Origin: Oscillospiraceae bacterium
GTDB taxonomy: Bacteria > Bacillota > Clostridia > Oscillospirales > Oscillospiraceae
Reading direction: 5' to 3'
NCBI GenBank assembly: GCA_021769865.1
Contig: JAETSB010000013.1
Coordinates: 1-64,000, forward strand
DNA: 64,000 nucleotides
The notes under the pieces were generated by a model. The model made no database searches. It was not told the origin of the DNA and worked only from the letters and a program-made list of their open reading frames with translations. The position numbers and the translations under genes were made by a program. Shown here piece after piece: positions 51,747 through 60,278 of the stretch; within the stretch, counting starts at the first letter, position 1, and each line of letters begins with the position of its first letter.

Positions 51747-52895
51747 TCACCTTCCGAAGAGCTCCGCCGCCCTCGCCATGTTCTCCCGGATGGGCACGGC
51801 GAAGGGGCAGCGCGTTTCACAGGCCCCGCACCGGACGCACTCCCCCGCCCCGTGGGGCAGGGCGGCGTAGTGCTCCCGGACGGTCTCGGGGACGCTCCCC
51901 TGGGCCAGGGAGAGGTTCAAAAACTTCGTCACGTCCGCCACGGAGATGCCCTGGGGGCAGGGGGCGCAGTGGCCGCAGTACATGCAGTGGCCCTTCCAGC
52001 TGATCTTGGGCAGATCCGCCAGGGCGGCGGCGTAGTCCCGCTCCTCCGACCGGGCCTCCTCAAAGGCCAGGCTCTGCCTCAAGTCCTCCAGGCTCCGGGC
52101 CCCGGACATCACGCAGGCAACGCCGGGCCGGTCCAGGGCGTACTGGAGGCACTGGAAGGCCGTCAGGGCCTTCCCCGCCGGGGAGAGGGAATCGCTGAGC
52201 AGGTCCCCGCCGCCGAAGGCCTTCATCACCGTGATGCCCACCCCTAGACGCTGACAGGTCTCGTAGAGGGCCTGGCGCTCCGGGTCCATGTTCAGCAGGG
52301 GGGCGGCGTAGTTCTTGGGGGCCCAGAGCTCCTCCACGTCCTCGGAGGCGGGCTGGAGGTCATAGCAGGGGTTCACGCTGAACATCAGCACGTCGATGAG
52401 CCCGCTCTCCGCCGCCGCCAGGGACACCTGGGGGTTGTGGCTGGAGAGGCCCACGCAGCCGATGGTCCCCGCCGCCTTCAGCGCCAGGGCGTACTCCATG
52501 ACGGGGCCGTTTTTGACCGTTTCCCACTCCGCCAGGGAGTCCACATAGTGGACCATGCCGATCTCCACATGGTCCGTCCCCAGCCGCCGGAGCTGGTCCT
52601 CGAAGCCCTCCCGGACCTCGGCCATGTCCCGGGTCCGCTTGTACTGGCCGTCTTTCCAGATGGTGCAGAGATGGGCCTGGAGGACGAATTTCTCCCGCCG
52701 GCCCCGGAGGGCCCGGCCCAGGTTCGAACGGAAATCCGGATTGGGCGTGTACAGGTCGATGCAGTTGGCCCCCGCCGCCTCCATCACGTCCAGCCACTCT
52801 TGTACCTGTTCCGGCGTCTTTTCCAGGAAGCCCTCGCAGCCCACGCCGATCTCGCCCACCTGGATGCCGGTCCGGCCCAATGTGCGGTATCGCAT
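51747..52895 (-). CDS. Aldo/keto reductase with C-terminal 4Fe-4S ferredoxin domain
   Basis: 382 residues. The AKR barrel covers about 1-285 (MRYRTLGRTGIQVGEIGVGCEGF, CIDLYTPNPDFRSNLGRALRG with the active-site Asp-x3-Tyr region altered, DHVEIGMVHYVDS, GCVGLSSHNPQ, VMSGARSLEDLRQSL). The C-terminal part has two cluster motifs, CMYCGHCAPCPQGI and CVRCGACETRCPF. Such proteins are common in anaerobes; the substrate is unknown. ATG 52895 has AAGGAGG 8 bases upstream. First gene of the operon with DUF3842 and the kinase. Confidence 0.9.
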   Translation of the reverse strand: MRYRTLGRTGIQVGEIGVGCEGFLEKTPEQVQEWLDVMEAAGANCIDLYTPNPDFRSNLGRALRGRREKFVLQAHLCTIWKDGQYKRTRDMAEVREGFEDQLRRLGTDHVEIGMVHYVDSLAEWETVKNGPVMEYALALKAAGTIGCVGLSSHNPQVSLAAAESGLIDVLMFSVNPCYDLQPASEDVEELWAPKNYAAPLLNMDPERQALYETCQRLGVGITVMKAFGGGDLLSDSLSPAGKALTAFQCLQYALDRPGVACVMSGARSLEDLRQSLAFEEARSEERDYAAALADLPKISWKGHCMYCGHCAPCPQGISVADVTKFLNLSLAQGSVPETVREHYAALPHGAGECVRCGACETRCPFAVPIRENMARAAELFGR

Positions 52896-52938
52896 ATGAC
52901 ATACCTCCTTGTTTTCGGAAACACGTTGTTCGCCCTCC

Positions 52939-52969
52939 AGCATACCACGTGGAGTCCACTCCATGTCAA
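52939..52969 (-). promoter_or_regulatory. MerR-type promoter of the aldo/keto reductase operon
   Basis: Minus strand TTGACA (52964-52969), 19 bases, TATGCT (52939-52944). The overlong spacer contains the perfect palindrome TGGAGTCCACTCCA (52950-52963). A 19-base spacer with a central dyad is the hallmark of promoters activated by MerR proteins. No merR gene is near. Confidence 0.8.
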
Positions 52970-53012
52970 GGGCCTTTTTGCATTTTCCGCCCTGTCCTTT
53001 CCCGTTCCGGGA

Positions 53013-53041
53013 ACATATCCCGCCGCCGCCGCGCATAGGAT
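53013..53041 (+). promoter_or_regulatory. Putative sigma-E promoter of spoIIID
   Basis: ATATC (53015-53019), 14 bases, CATAGGAT (53034-53041), against the sigma-E consensus ATATT, 14-15 bases, CATACAAT. It sits where expected, about 30 bases before the spoIIID start. Confidence 0.65.
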
Positions 53042-53072
53042 GGACCAACAAGAGGCAGGGAGTGAGGATGTT

Positions 53073-53321
53073 TTGAAGGGAAATATGGAGGAGCGGGCGG
53101 AGCGCCTGGCTCTTTACATCATAGAGAACCGGTCCACGGTCCGGGCCGCCGCCCAGAGGTTCGGCATCAGCAAATCGACGGTACATAAGGATATCTCCGA
53201 GCGGCTGCCCCTGTTCAACCGCCCGCTGTACCTGCAGGTCAAGGAAGTGCTGGACGTGAACAAGGCCCAGCGGCACATCCGGGGCGGCATCGCCACCCGC
53301 AAAAAATACCGCGGCGGCTAG
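53073..53321 (+). CDS. spoIIID: Stage III sporulation transcriptional regulator SpoIIID
   Basis: 82 residues. It directs mother-cell gene expression after sigma-E. The HTH RSTVRAAAQRFGISKSTVHKDISERL and the C-terminal basic part VKEVLDVNKAQRHIRGGIATRKKY match SpoIIID. The start is probably TTG 53073 (giving M/L-KGNMEERAERL, like relatives); ATG 53085 is an alternative. The in-frame ATG at 53040 lies inside the promoter -10 and is rejected. Confidence 0.92.
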   Translation: MKGNMEERAERLALYIIENRSTVRAAAQRFGISKSTVHKDISERLPLFNRPLYLQVKEVLDVNKAQRHIRGGIATRKKYRGG

Positions 53322-53346
53322 GCCGCGGAAGGAGGGACCCTGAATC

Positions 53347-53676
53347 ATGGCAAATCGTCAACACGGCCGGGGGCGGACCCCGGCGGCTGGCCGGCCGGCC
53401 CGGACCGTGCCCGTCACCCGGTCCCCGGGCCGGGAGGCCGCCCCGCCGGGCACGCCCATCTACACGGAGCCGGAGGTCCGCCGCTGGCCCCACCCGCTGG
53501 AGGACCCGGCCCCCGCGCCGGAGCCGGCCATGCACTACATCCGCTGCGCGCTCTCCTACCAAAACCAGCTTCTGGCGGACATCAAGACCCTGCTGGAGCA
53601 GCTGGCGGCGGCCGCCCCGGCGGCGGAAAAAGCCCCGGAGCCGGAAAAGAATGGAGAGAATTTGTCCAAGTTGTAA
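53347..53676 (+). CDS. Hypothetical protein downstream of spoIIID
   Basis: 109 residues. The N-terminal half is Arg/Pro/Gly-rich and probably unstructured. The C-terminal part (about 60-90: MHYIRCALSYQNQLLADIKTLLEQLAAAAPAAEKA) is one amphipathic helix. It lies 25 bases after spoIIID and ahead of a terminator, so it may be sporulation-linked by cotranscription. No family was recognised. Confidence 0.65.
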   Translation: MANRQHGRGRTPAAGRPARTVPVTRSPGREAAPPGTPIYTEPEVRRWPHPLEDPAPAPEPAMHYIRCALSYQNQLLADIKTLLEQLAAAAPAAEKAPEPEKNGENLSKL

Positions 53677-53739
53677 ACTTTCTGAAAATATTTTAAATCC
53701 CTTGTAAGAAATGACAGAAACGGCAAATTTTTGACCGAA

Positions 53740-53768
53740 AAAATAGCGGCGATGCCGCTATTTTTTCT
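53740..53768 (+). terminator. Terminator after the spoIIID unit
   Basis: AAAATAGCGGC-gat-GCCGCTATTTT followed by TTCTCTT. Confidence 0.85.
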
Positions 53769-53769
53769 C

Positions 53770-53798
53770 TTGTCTTTTTCCGGGGCCGGACTTATAAT
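53770..53798 (+). promoter_or_regulatory. Promoter of the LCP gene
   Basis: TTGTCT (53770-53775), 17 bases, TATAAT (53793-53798). The leader then has a GC hairpin with CTTTTT (53816-53842) that could attenuate transcription, and CGCCG-gaaaa-CGGCG before the ribosome site. Confidence 0.75.
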
Positions 53799-53896
53799 GA
53801 AGCAGACGCTCCGTCGGCCCCGTTTTCGGACGGGCCCTTTTTCACGAGTCGATTTTCTACAGATACGCGCCGGAAAACGGCGCACGGGAGGTTCCC

Positions 53897-54880
53897 ATGG
53901 CTTCGAGACTTCGCCGCAAGCAGCGCAGCCCCTGGGTGGTCACGCTGCTGCTCCTTTTCATCCTCATCGGCCTGTGCTGCGCCGTGGTCCGGGTCTACTT
54001 CCGGGCCCCGGACCAGAAGACCGACGACTCCGTTATGATCCAGCGGGTGAACAACCCCGTGATTTCCGAGGACCTCTCCGATGAGGAGGCGGAGGCCCTC
54101 CGCTCCCACTACGAGCGCAAGCCTGAGTTCTGGACCATCCTGGTCTCCGGCGCGGATGACGGCAACGGCGGCACGGACACGAACATCCTGGTGGCCCTGG
54201 ACGTGGCCAACGGCCATGTCTTCGGCGCCAGCATCGCCCGGGATACCAAGGCGCTGATCAACGGGAAAAACCACAAAATCAACTTTGCCTACAACGCCGG
54301 GGGCATGGAGACGCTGGCGGACACGGTCTCCGACCAGCTGGGCATCCCGGTGGACTACACAGTACTGGTGGACCTGAAGGCCTTTCAGGCCCTGGTGGAC
54401 GCCATCGGCGGCGTGGATTTCTACATTCCCATTGATATGAATTATGAGGACCCCTACCAGAATCTCTCGATCCACTTTTCCAAGGGCATGCGGCACCTGA
54501 GCGGGGCTGAGGCTCTAAAGGTGGTCCGCTGCCGGGAGGGCTACGCCTCCCAGGACATTGGGCGGATGCACACCCAGCAGGACTTCCTCAAGGCCGTGGC
54601 CCAGAAGCTGATGACCCCCGAGAGCCTTCTCCACCTGGACGACTACTGCAAAATCTTCGTGGACTACGTAAAAACGGACCTGACGGTAGGCAACCTGGCC
54701 TGGATGGGCGCTCAGGTGGCCGCCATGGGAACGGAGAACATCGAGTTCGCCACCCTGCCCGGGGATTGGAAATCCCCCTATATCTACCTGAACCAGGAGG
54801 AGGTCCTGGCTATGGTGAACGAGCATTTGAACCCCTACACCGAGGACCGCACCATGGAAGACCTGAACATCTTGACGTAA
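53897..54880 (+). CDS. LytR-CpsA-Psr (LCP) family protein
   Basis: 327 residues. One N-terminal membrane helix (about 11-34) is followed by an extracellular LCP domain (FWTILVSGADDGNGGTDTNILVALDV, ASIARDTKAL, KINFAYNAGG, GGVDFYIPIDMNYEDP, FSKGMRHLSGAEALKVVRCREGY, QDIGRMHTQQDFLKAV) with the Arg/Asp residues that hold the polyprenyl phosphate. LCP enzymes attach glycopolymers to peptidoglycan. GGGAGG lies upstream of ATG 53897. Confidence 0.93.
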   Translation: MASRLRRKQRSPWVVTLLLLFILIGLCCAVVRVYFRAPDQKTDDSVMIQRVNNPVISEDLSDEEAEALRSHYERKPEFWTILVSGADDGNGGTDTNILVALDVANGHVFGASIARDTKALINGKNHKINFAYNAGGMETLADTVSDQLGIPVDYTVLVDLKAFQALVDAIGGVDFYIPIDMNYEDPYQNLSIHFSKGMRHLSGAEALKVVRCREGYASQDIGRMHTQQDFLKAVAQKLMTPESLLHLDDYCKIFVDYVKTDLTVGNLAWMGAQVAAMGTENIEFATLPGDWKSPYIYLNQEEVLAMVNEHLNPYTEDRTMEDLNILT

Positions 54881-54899
54881 CCGCCCCGAAAGGAACCCT

Positions 54900-56348
54900 A
54901 TGAAAAAACAAATCCCCGCCCTGCTGCTGGCGTTCTGCCTGCTGCTGACCCTCCCCGCCCAGGCCGCCCAGGAGACGGGCTTTGCCCGCAGCCGGACCTA
55001 CGCCGGGGAGTTCTCGGACCTGACCCCGGACTCCCCCTTCTACGACAATGTGTCCGCCCTCTACGAGTACGGCCTCGCCAACGGGAAGGACGACGGCACC
55101 TTCGGCCTGGGAGACCCGGTAACCCTGGGACAGGCCGTCATCTTCGCCGGGCGGGTCCGGGGCCTCTACCGGACCGGCGACGCGGAGGCCGCCCTGGCCT
55201 ACCGCCGGGAGACCACCCCGGCGGCCCTGGCCTACCTGCGCTACCTCCAGGCGGAGGGTGTGCTGGAGGCGGACTTCGTGGACGAGTACACAGAGCTTTA
55301 CGAGCCCGCCGCCCGGGCCCAGGTGGCCCACATCCTGGCAAACGTCCTGCCGGAGGAGGCCCTGCCCCCCGTCCATGACGAGCTGGTCACCGTGGGCTAC
55401 TCCTCCCGCCGCTTCATCTCCGATGTGGACGAGTACACCCCCTATTATCAGGATATCCTGGACCTCTACCGGAAGGGCGTCTCCACGGGCAGCGACCCGG
55501 CCGGTTCCTTCCTCCCGGGCGAGCCCATCACCCGGGGGGCCCTGGCCGCCATGCTCACCCGCATACTGGACCCCGCCCTGCGGGTCCGGCCCCAGTGGGA
55601 CCTCTCCCACCTTTACAGCGCCGCAGGGACCTCCCTGGCGGACCTGGTGGAGCCGGGGGAGTATGTCGTCTCCCCCTCCACCCGGGAGGAGCTGGAAAGC
55701 GCCCTGCGCTACATGCTGGCCCAGGGCAGCGATCAGCTGATGTTCCACCTCCCCGGCCTCTCCGAGGCGGAGTCCCGGCAGCTCATGGACCTGTCCCTGA
55801 CCGTGATGAAGGACCACTGCGAGCAGGGCTACAACCAGGTCCACTGCACCTGGGGTGCGGGACTGGTGACCTTGAGCTTTTCCGCCGCCGGGGCGGGACG
55901 GCGGACCCAGGAGTACCGCGCCGCCGCCATGGAGGCCGCCGTCGCCGTCCATGACCGGCTCTGGGAGGAGGGGACCCTCCGTCCGGATATGACGGAGCTG
56001 GAAAAGGCCCGGGTCTACTACGGCTGGATCTGTGACAACTGCGTCTACGACTACCAGGCCAAGGACGACTCCCTCAGCCATATCCCCTACAGCCTGTTCG
56101 CAAGGGGCACCGCCGTCTGCGACGGCTACACCGGGGCCTACAATCTCTTCTTAAAGCTGGAGGGCATCCAGTGCTCCACCTTCATCCAGGGGGATCACAT
56201 CTGGACCACCGCCACCCTGGACGGAACGGAATACCACATCGACACCACCTGGGGAGACAGCGGCAGCGAGATCAGCTACGACTACTTCGCCATGACCCCT
56301 CAGCAGTCCATGAAGATCCACGCCGAGAGGGGCGTATCCGCTGCCTGA
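54900..56348 (+). CDS. Secreted SLH-repeat protein with transglutaminase-like domain
   Basis: 482 residues with a signal peptide (about 1-22, ending AQA). SLH repeats follow at about 33-90 (SDLTPDSPFYDNVSALYEYGLANGKDDGTFGLGDPVTLGQAVI), a degenerate one at 95-145, and one at 165-220. The C-terminal transglutaminase-like domain (about 350-475) has Cys in GTAVCDGYTGAYNLFLK and His in GDHIWTTATLDGTEYHIDTTWGDSG. SLH repeats tether it to the wall. It is cotranscribed with the LCP gene (20-base gap). Confidence 0.9.
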   Translation: MKKQIPALLLAFCLLLTLPAQAAQETGFARSRTYAGEFSDLTPDSPFYDNVSALYEYGLANGKDDGTFGLGDPVTLGQAVIFAGRVRGLYRTGDAEAALAYRRETTPAALAYLRYLQAEGVLEADFVDEYTELYEPAARAQVAHILANVLPEEALPPVHDELVTVGYSSRRFISDVDEYTPYYQDILDLYRKGVSTGSDPAGSFLPGEPITRGALAAMLTRILDPALRVRPQWDLSHLYSAAGTSLADLVEPGEYVVSPSTREELESALRYMLAQGSDQLMFHLPGLSEAESRQLMDLSLTVMKDHCEQGYNQVHCTWGAGLVTLSFSAAGAGRRTQEYRAAAMEAAVAVHDRLWEEGTLRPDMTELEKARVYYGWICDNCVYDYQAKDDSLSHIPYSLFARGTAVCDGYTGAYNLFLKLEGIQCSTFIQGDHIWTTATLDGTEYHIDTTWGDSGSEISYDYFAMTPQQSMKIHAERGVSAA

Positions 56349-56352
56349 ACAC

Positions 56353-56393
56353 ACGGCGGCGCGGGGACAAGTCCCCGCGCCGCCGTTCCATTT
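56353..56393. terminator. Terminator between convergent operons
   Basis: ACGGCGGCGCGGGGAC-aa-GTCCCCGCGCCGCCGT (56353-56386), 16-bp perfect stem, then TCCATTTT on plus. Confidence 0.85.
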
Positions 56394-56404
56394 TCAGGCC
56401 CGTC

Positions 56405-58534
56405 TCACCGCCGGATGCCCAGGGCCCGGCACACCTGGGCCAGGGTCAGGCGGTATACGCCGACCATCAGCGCCGACACCGCCGCGATGACCGCCAAGGC
56501 GGTCAGGAGGCCCGCCGCCTCGCTGGAGGTGATGCCCGCAGGACTTCCGTTGAAGTACATGATCATGACGTAAAAGGCGTAGATCAAGCCCGTGCCCACC
56601 AGGGCCGGGACCAGGAACACCCGCTTCACCTGCCCCCGGACGGAGCGGCGGAGGTAGGCGTTGGAGGCCCCCAGGTGCCGCAGGTCGTCGTAGACCTTGG
56701 CATTCGTCAGGGCGATGGTCATGCACCGGGTGTAGGCGATGACGAAGACGGCGGAGAAGCACACCACCGCGATGAAAACGAACAAAATCAGAAACACCGC
56801 CAGAGTCTTTACAAAATCCATTTTGTCCAAAATGCGGAACTCCGGCATATACTGCCAGTCCAGCCGGAAGGCGGAGCTGTCCCGCTGGCCGTAGTCGATG
56901 ACGGTGAAGCCCGCCGACCCGCAGTTCTCCCGGTCCAGGAAGTAGAACCCGTCCTTCGCGATGTCCCGGTCCCGGACCACCGGGTCCCAGCCGTCGAACT
57001 GGGCCACGTCCAGGGTGGAGCGGTCCACAATCTCGTTGAACAGGGCCTTGGCAAACTCGTAGGTTCCGGCGCAGTTTTCCACGTTGAAGCAGACCTGGGT
57101 CTCCCGCCACTCGTCCGGGAGGCCCGCGCCTAAGCGCGCGAAGTCCCCGTCGTTCATGACGTAGCGCTCAAAGAGGCTGTCATAGCGCAGGGGCTCCAGG
57201 GGCGTTACGGCAAGCCGCTCCTTGGTCAGATAGTTGGTCAGAAGCGTGGCGTCGGGGCGGAAGCCCAGAGCGGTCCCCTCTGCGTCCAGTACGCCCCGGA
57301 TCTCACCGGGGGCCAGGTCCACGCGCTCCCCCGTCAGCGCCTCATAGCCGGAGGCGGAGAGGAACAGATTGGAGTTTAAAACCTCCAAATACTCCGTGCG
57401 CCAGGTGGTGCCCACGGGGCCCTCCTCCTCAATGTGGTCGTTGCCGTCCACCGCCAGGCGGAGCATGGGCACGGCGGCAAAGTCCGTAATGGTGACGCCA
57501 TACTCCTCCGCCAGCGCCCGGACCTCCGCCTCCAGGGGGATGTCCTGGTCCGCCCGGAAATGATAGGCGTAGTCCACGGGCCGCCGGTCATAGCCCATCA
57601 TGGACCCGGTGCCCAGCATGGGGGCGTAGAAGCTGCCGAAATACGCCCCCGCGATGAGCAGGGTCATCACCAGCATGTTCCGCACCGTCTGACGGCCCTG
57701 GAAGCGCATCTGGCTGGTGGCGATGAGGTCACGGTACAGCTTCTTTTTCCCGTTCCAGCCGTTGACCACCGTGTGGAGCAGGATCATGTAGAGGCCGATC
57801 AAGGCGGGGACGTAAAAGACGGCGGTGAGGCCCTCGGGGGGATACCAGTGGAGGACCAGTATGAAGAAGGAGGAGGACATGTAGCCCAGAAAGCCCCCCA
57901 GCGCCAGCAGGACGATGCCAACGGGCCCGTACCACCGGGGCACGTCCCGGATGGGCTCGGACTTGTGGGACTCCTGAACGATGTCGATAATATTGGTCCG
58001 CTTCACGGAGCGGCGGCCCAGGAAGAAGATCATGACCATGACAAAGGCGGAGAAGGCCAGGGACAACACATAGGCGCTGGGGTCGAAGGTCAGGCGCATC
58101 TCCTCGCTGTCCACCACGGCCAGCCGGAAGAACTGCCACAGCACCCAGGCCAGCGGTCCGCCCAGGGCCGCCCCGGCGGCGCAGGAGCCCAGGGAGAGGA
58201 CCCCCAGCTCCCGGCCCAGCTCTCCCCAGACCTGGGCCCGGGAGGCCCCCAGAGCCAGGAGCACGCCGGTCTCCCGGGACTTCTGCCGGAGGAAGAGGCC
58301 GGCGGCGTAGGTGGTGAACACGGCGCAGCCGATAACCGCCAGGGCGAAAATCATCATGACCTGCTTGCGGCTGTCGCCCCCCTCCGGTAGGACGTTCAGG
58401 ACCGTAGGCGCCCGCATCATGCAGACGTAGGCCGTGATGAGCAGCACGGAGAAGAAGCAGCAGCCCGCCAGAAGGGCGTATTGCTTTTTGTTCTTGCGGC
58501 GCATCAGGGCGCAGACCTCGGAAAAATGCCGCAT
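56405..58534 (-). CDS. FtsX/BceB-like ABC permease
   Basis: 709 residues. About ten membrane helices are split by a large extracellular domain (about 300-570), the BceB plan found in peptide-antibiotic resistance and sensing. FtsX-type segments are seen at about 60-190 (VLLALGASRAQVWGELGREL) and 590-700 (HLGASNAYLRRSVRGQ). ATG 58534 is chosen, with GGGAG 7 bases upstream. It is downstream of its ATPase in the same operon. Confidence 0.9.
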   Translation of the reverse strand: MRHFSEVCALMRRKNKKQYALLAGCCFFSVLLITAYVCMMRAPTVLNVLPEGGDSRKQVMMIFALAVIGCAVFTTYAAGLFLRQKSRETGVLLALGASRAQVWGELGRELGVLSLGSCAAGAALGGPLAWVLWQFFRLAVVDSEEMRLTFDPSAYVLSLAFSAFVMVMIFFLGRRSVKRTNIIDIVQESHKSEPIRDVPRWYGPVGIVLLALGGFLGYMSSSFFILVLHWYPPEGLTAVFYVPALIGLYMILLHTVVNGWNGKKKLYRDLIATSQMRFQGRQTVRNMLVMTLLIAGAYFGSFYAPMLGTGSMMGYDRRPVDYAYHFRADQDIPLEAEVRALAEEYGVTITDFAAVPMLRLAVDGNDHIEEEGPVGTTWRTEYLEVLNSNLFLSASGYEALTGERVDLAPGEIRGVLDAEGTALGFRPDATLLTNYLTKERLAVTPLEPLRYDSLFERYVMNDGDFARLGAGLPDEWRETQVCFNVENCAGTYEFAKALFNEIVDRSTLDVAQFDGWDPVVRDRDIAKDGFYFLDRENCGSAGFTVIDYGQRDSSAFRLDWQYMPEFRILDKMDFVKTLAVFLILFVFIAVVCFSAVFVIAYTRCMTIALTNAKVYDDLRHLGASNAYLRRSVRGQVKRVFLVPALVGTGLIYAFYVMIMYFNGSPAGITSSEAAGLLTALAVIAAVSALMVGVYRLTLAQVCRALGIRR

Positions 58535-58536
58535 GG

Positions 58537-59280
58537 TCACTCCCTCCCCATTTCCCGAACCGCGTCCAGCAGCAGGTCCTGAAATTTCTCCCGCTCCGTG
58601 GCTCCCTTCTCCAGCGTCCTCCAGACCACGCCGTCCCGGAGGATCACCACCCGGTCGCAGAAGGACGCGGCATAGGAGTCGTGGGTCACCATGAAAATCG
58701 TGGCCTCCAGGGCGCTTTTCGCCTGCTCGAAGGACCGGATCACCGCCCGGCTGGACTTGCTGTCCAGGTTGCCCGTGGGCTCGTCGGCCAGGATCAGCAG
58801 GGGGTGGTTGATGAGGGCCCGGGCCACGGCGGTGCGCTGCTTCTCGCCGCCGGAGATCTCCGCCGGGTATTTGTCCCGGATGCCGGCGATGCCGAAGACC
58901 TCGCAGAGCTGGTCCGCCCGGGCCTCCGTCATGTCGGAGACCAGTCCGCCGATGATGGCGGGCAGGAGGATGTTCTGCCGGACCGTCAGGCCGTCCAGCA
59001 GCAGAAAGTCCTGGAACACAAAGCCCAGCTGCTTATTTCGAACCTCCGCCAGGGCGTCCTCGTCCAGGCGGGCCAGCTCGGTCTTGCCCAGGCACAGCCG
59101 TCCGGAGTCGGCGGGGATGTAGCAGGAGATGCAGTTTAAGAGGGTGGTCTTGCCGGAGCCGGAGGGGCCCATGACGGCGACGAACTCGCCCGTTTCCACC
59201 TGGAGGGAGACTCCCTTCAGCACCTCATAGGAGGTCTTTCCCACCTGATAGGACTTGCGCAGGTTTTCCACAGTCAGCAT
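58537..59280 (-). CDS. ABC transporter ATPase (BceA/LolD type)
   Basis: 247 residues. Walker A is GPSGSGKTTLLNCI, Q-loop LGFVFQDFLLLDGLTVRQNI, signature ISGGEKQRTAVARALI, Walker B LLILADEPTGNLDSKS, switch FMVTHDSYAASFCDR. It pairs with the permease encoded next (4-base contact). Confidence 0.93.
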   Translation of the reverse strand: MLTVENLRKSYQVGKTSYEVLKGVSLQVETGEFVAVMGPSGSGKTTLLNCISCYIPADSGRLCLGKTELARLDEDALAEVRNKQLGFVFQDFLLLDGLTVRQNILLPAIIGGLVSDMTEARADQLCEVFGIAGIRDKYPAEISGGEKQRTAVARALINHPLLILADEPTGNLDSKSSRAVIRSFEQAKSALEATIFMVTHDSYAASFCDRVVILRDGVVWRTLEKGATEREKFQDLLLDAVREMGRE

Positions 59281-59296
59281 GATGATCGTTCCTTTC

Positions 59297-60067
59297 TTAC
59301 AGCATGAATCGCAGGGCGGCGATGACCGCCAGATGGGCGGGGTAGAAGGCGTAGAAGAACCACTTGGGGATTTTCAAACTGGAATGGGTGGGAATAAAGA
59401 TCAGCGGCGCCGCCAGCAGGGCGAAGATGGGCCAATCGATCCACAGCCCGCCCAGTGAGAGGCACAGGGGGTCCTCCGGATAGCCGCCCCAGAGACTGGG
59501 AAGGTACATCAGCCCGTAGAGAAGCGCCCCCACTTTTGGATGGTTCCGGCAGAGGAAAAAAATCAGCATCAGCTCAATGCCGGTCCCGGAGTAGTCGAAG
59601 TTCCACCAGCTCACCACGAAGAAGGCCCCCAGGAAGAGCCACCACTTGCGCTCCTTGAAGCCAGCCATGGCCAGCAGGGACAGGAACAGCGTAAAGAAGA
59701 TGTTCCAGTTCATCCAGTTCCGGTCCGCCATCCAGTCGTGGGGGTGGAAGGCCAGGACGTAGAAGGGCTGAGAGACAACGGCGAACATCGCCAGGCGGCC
59801 TAAGTATCGCTTCACGTCCCGGGTGTACAGCAGTCCCACCGTCATGCAGTAGCAGAAGAGCGGGAAGGCCAGCCGCCCGATCCAGCGGAAGGGCCCGATT
59901 TCCGGGAAGAAGGCCCCGCCCACGTGGTCGATGAGCATGGAGACAATGGCGATGAGCTTGAGGAGGTCCGTGTCCAGGTTGGTTTGCAGCCTGGGCCCCT
60001 TCTCTGGGACCTCCGTGGGGGTAGTCAGGGCGTGCCGGGCCCGGATGAGCAGGGTGTTGGTCTTCAT
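59297..60067 (-). CDS. TraX-family membrane protein
   Basis: 256 residues, about seven membrane helices. The family pattern is clear: DLLKLIAIVSMLIDHVGGAFFPE, GRLAFPLFCYCMTVGLLYTRDVKRYLGRLA, FTLFLSLLAM, YAFYPAHLAVIAAL. TraX proteins of this type, unlike the F-plasmid acetylase they are named for, have no known role in gut Firmicutes. It is first in the operon with the ABC genes (16-base gap). The upstream extension to 60127 is rejected because AAGGAGG precedes ATG 60067. Confidence 0.88.
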   Translation of the reverse strand: MKTNTLLIRARHALTTPTEVPEKGPRLQTNLDTDLLKLIAIVSMLIDHVGGAFFPEIGPFRWIGRLAFPLFCYCMTVGLLYTRDVKRYLGRLAMFAVVSQPFYVLAFHPHDWMADRNWMNWNIFFTLFLSLLAMAGFKERKWWLFLGAFFVVSWWNFDYSGTGIELMLIFFLCRNHPKVGALLYGLMYLPSLWGGYPEDPLCLSLGGLWIDWPIFALLAAPLIFIPTHSSLKIPKWFFYAFYPAHLAVIAALRFML

Positions 60068-60080
60068 GGGGAATTCCTCC

Positions 60081-60140
60081 TTGTGTTTCTCTGGGTTCAG
60101 TATCGCGCAAAAAAACGGCCCCCGCAAACGGGGCCGCTCT
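60081..60140 (-). promoter_or_regulatory. Terminator-like hairpin and promoter before traX
   Basis: CGGCCCC...GGGGCCG hairpin (60116-60136) with T-runs on both sides. Partly inside it, minus-strand TTGCGG, 17 bases, GATACT (near 60100-60105) could be the operon promoter. The overlap suggests insulation from the divergent operon. Confidence 0.45.
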
Positions 60141-60219
60141 TTTTAGCGGGTCTGATGGAAAGTTTGGCGGCGAGGAGGGAACCGATGTCATAATTGGCGG
60201 CTTTGCCGTCATATTTGGT

Positions 60220-60248
60220 TTGGCGAATAGCCGCCAGTGTGGTACAAT
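60220..60248 (+). promoter_or_regulatory. Promoter of the LytTR two-component operon
   Basis: TTGGCG (60220-60225), 17 bases, TACAAT (60243-60248). TTGGCGG also occurs at 60164-60170 and 60194-60200, giving three spaced copies that may be regulator sites. Confidence 0.65.
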
Positions 60249-60278
60249 AGCCGTAGCAAACTGCAAGGAGATGAGACC

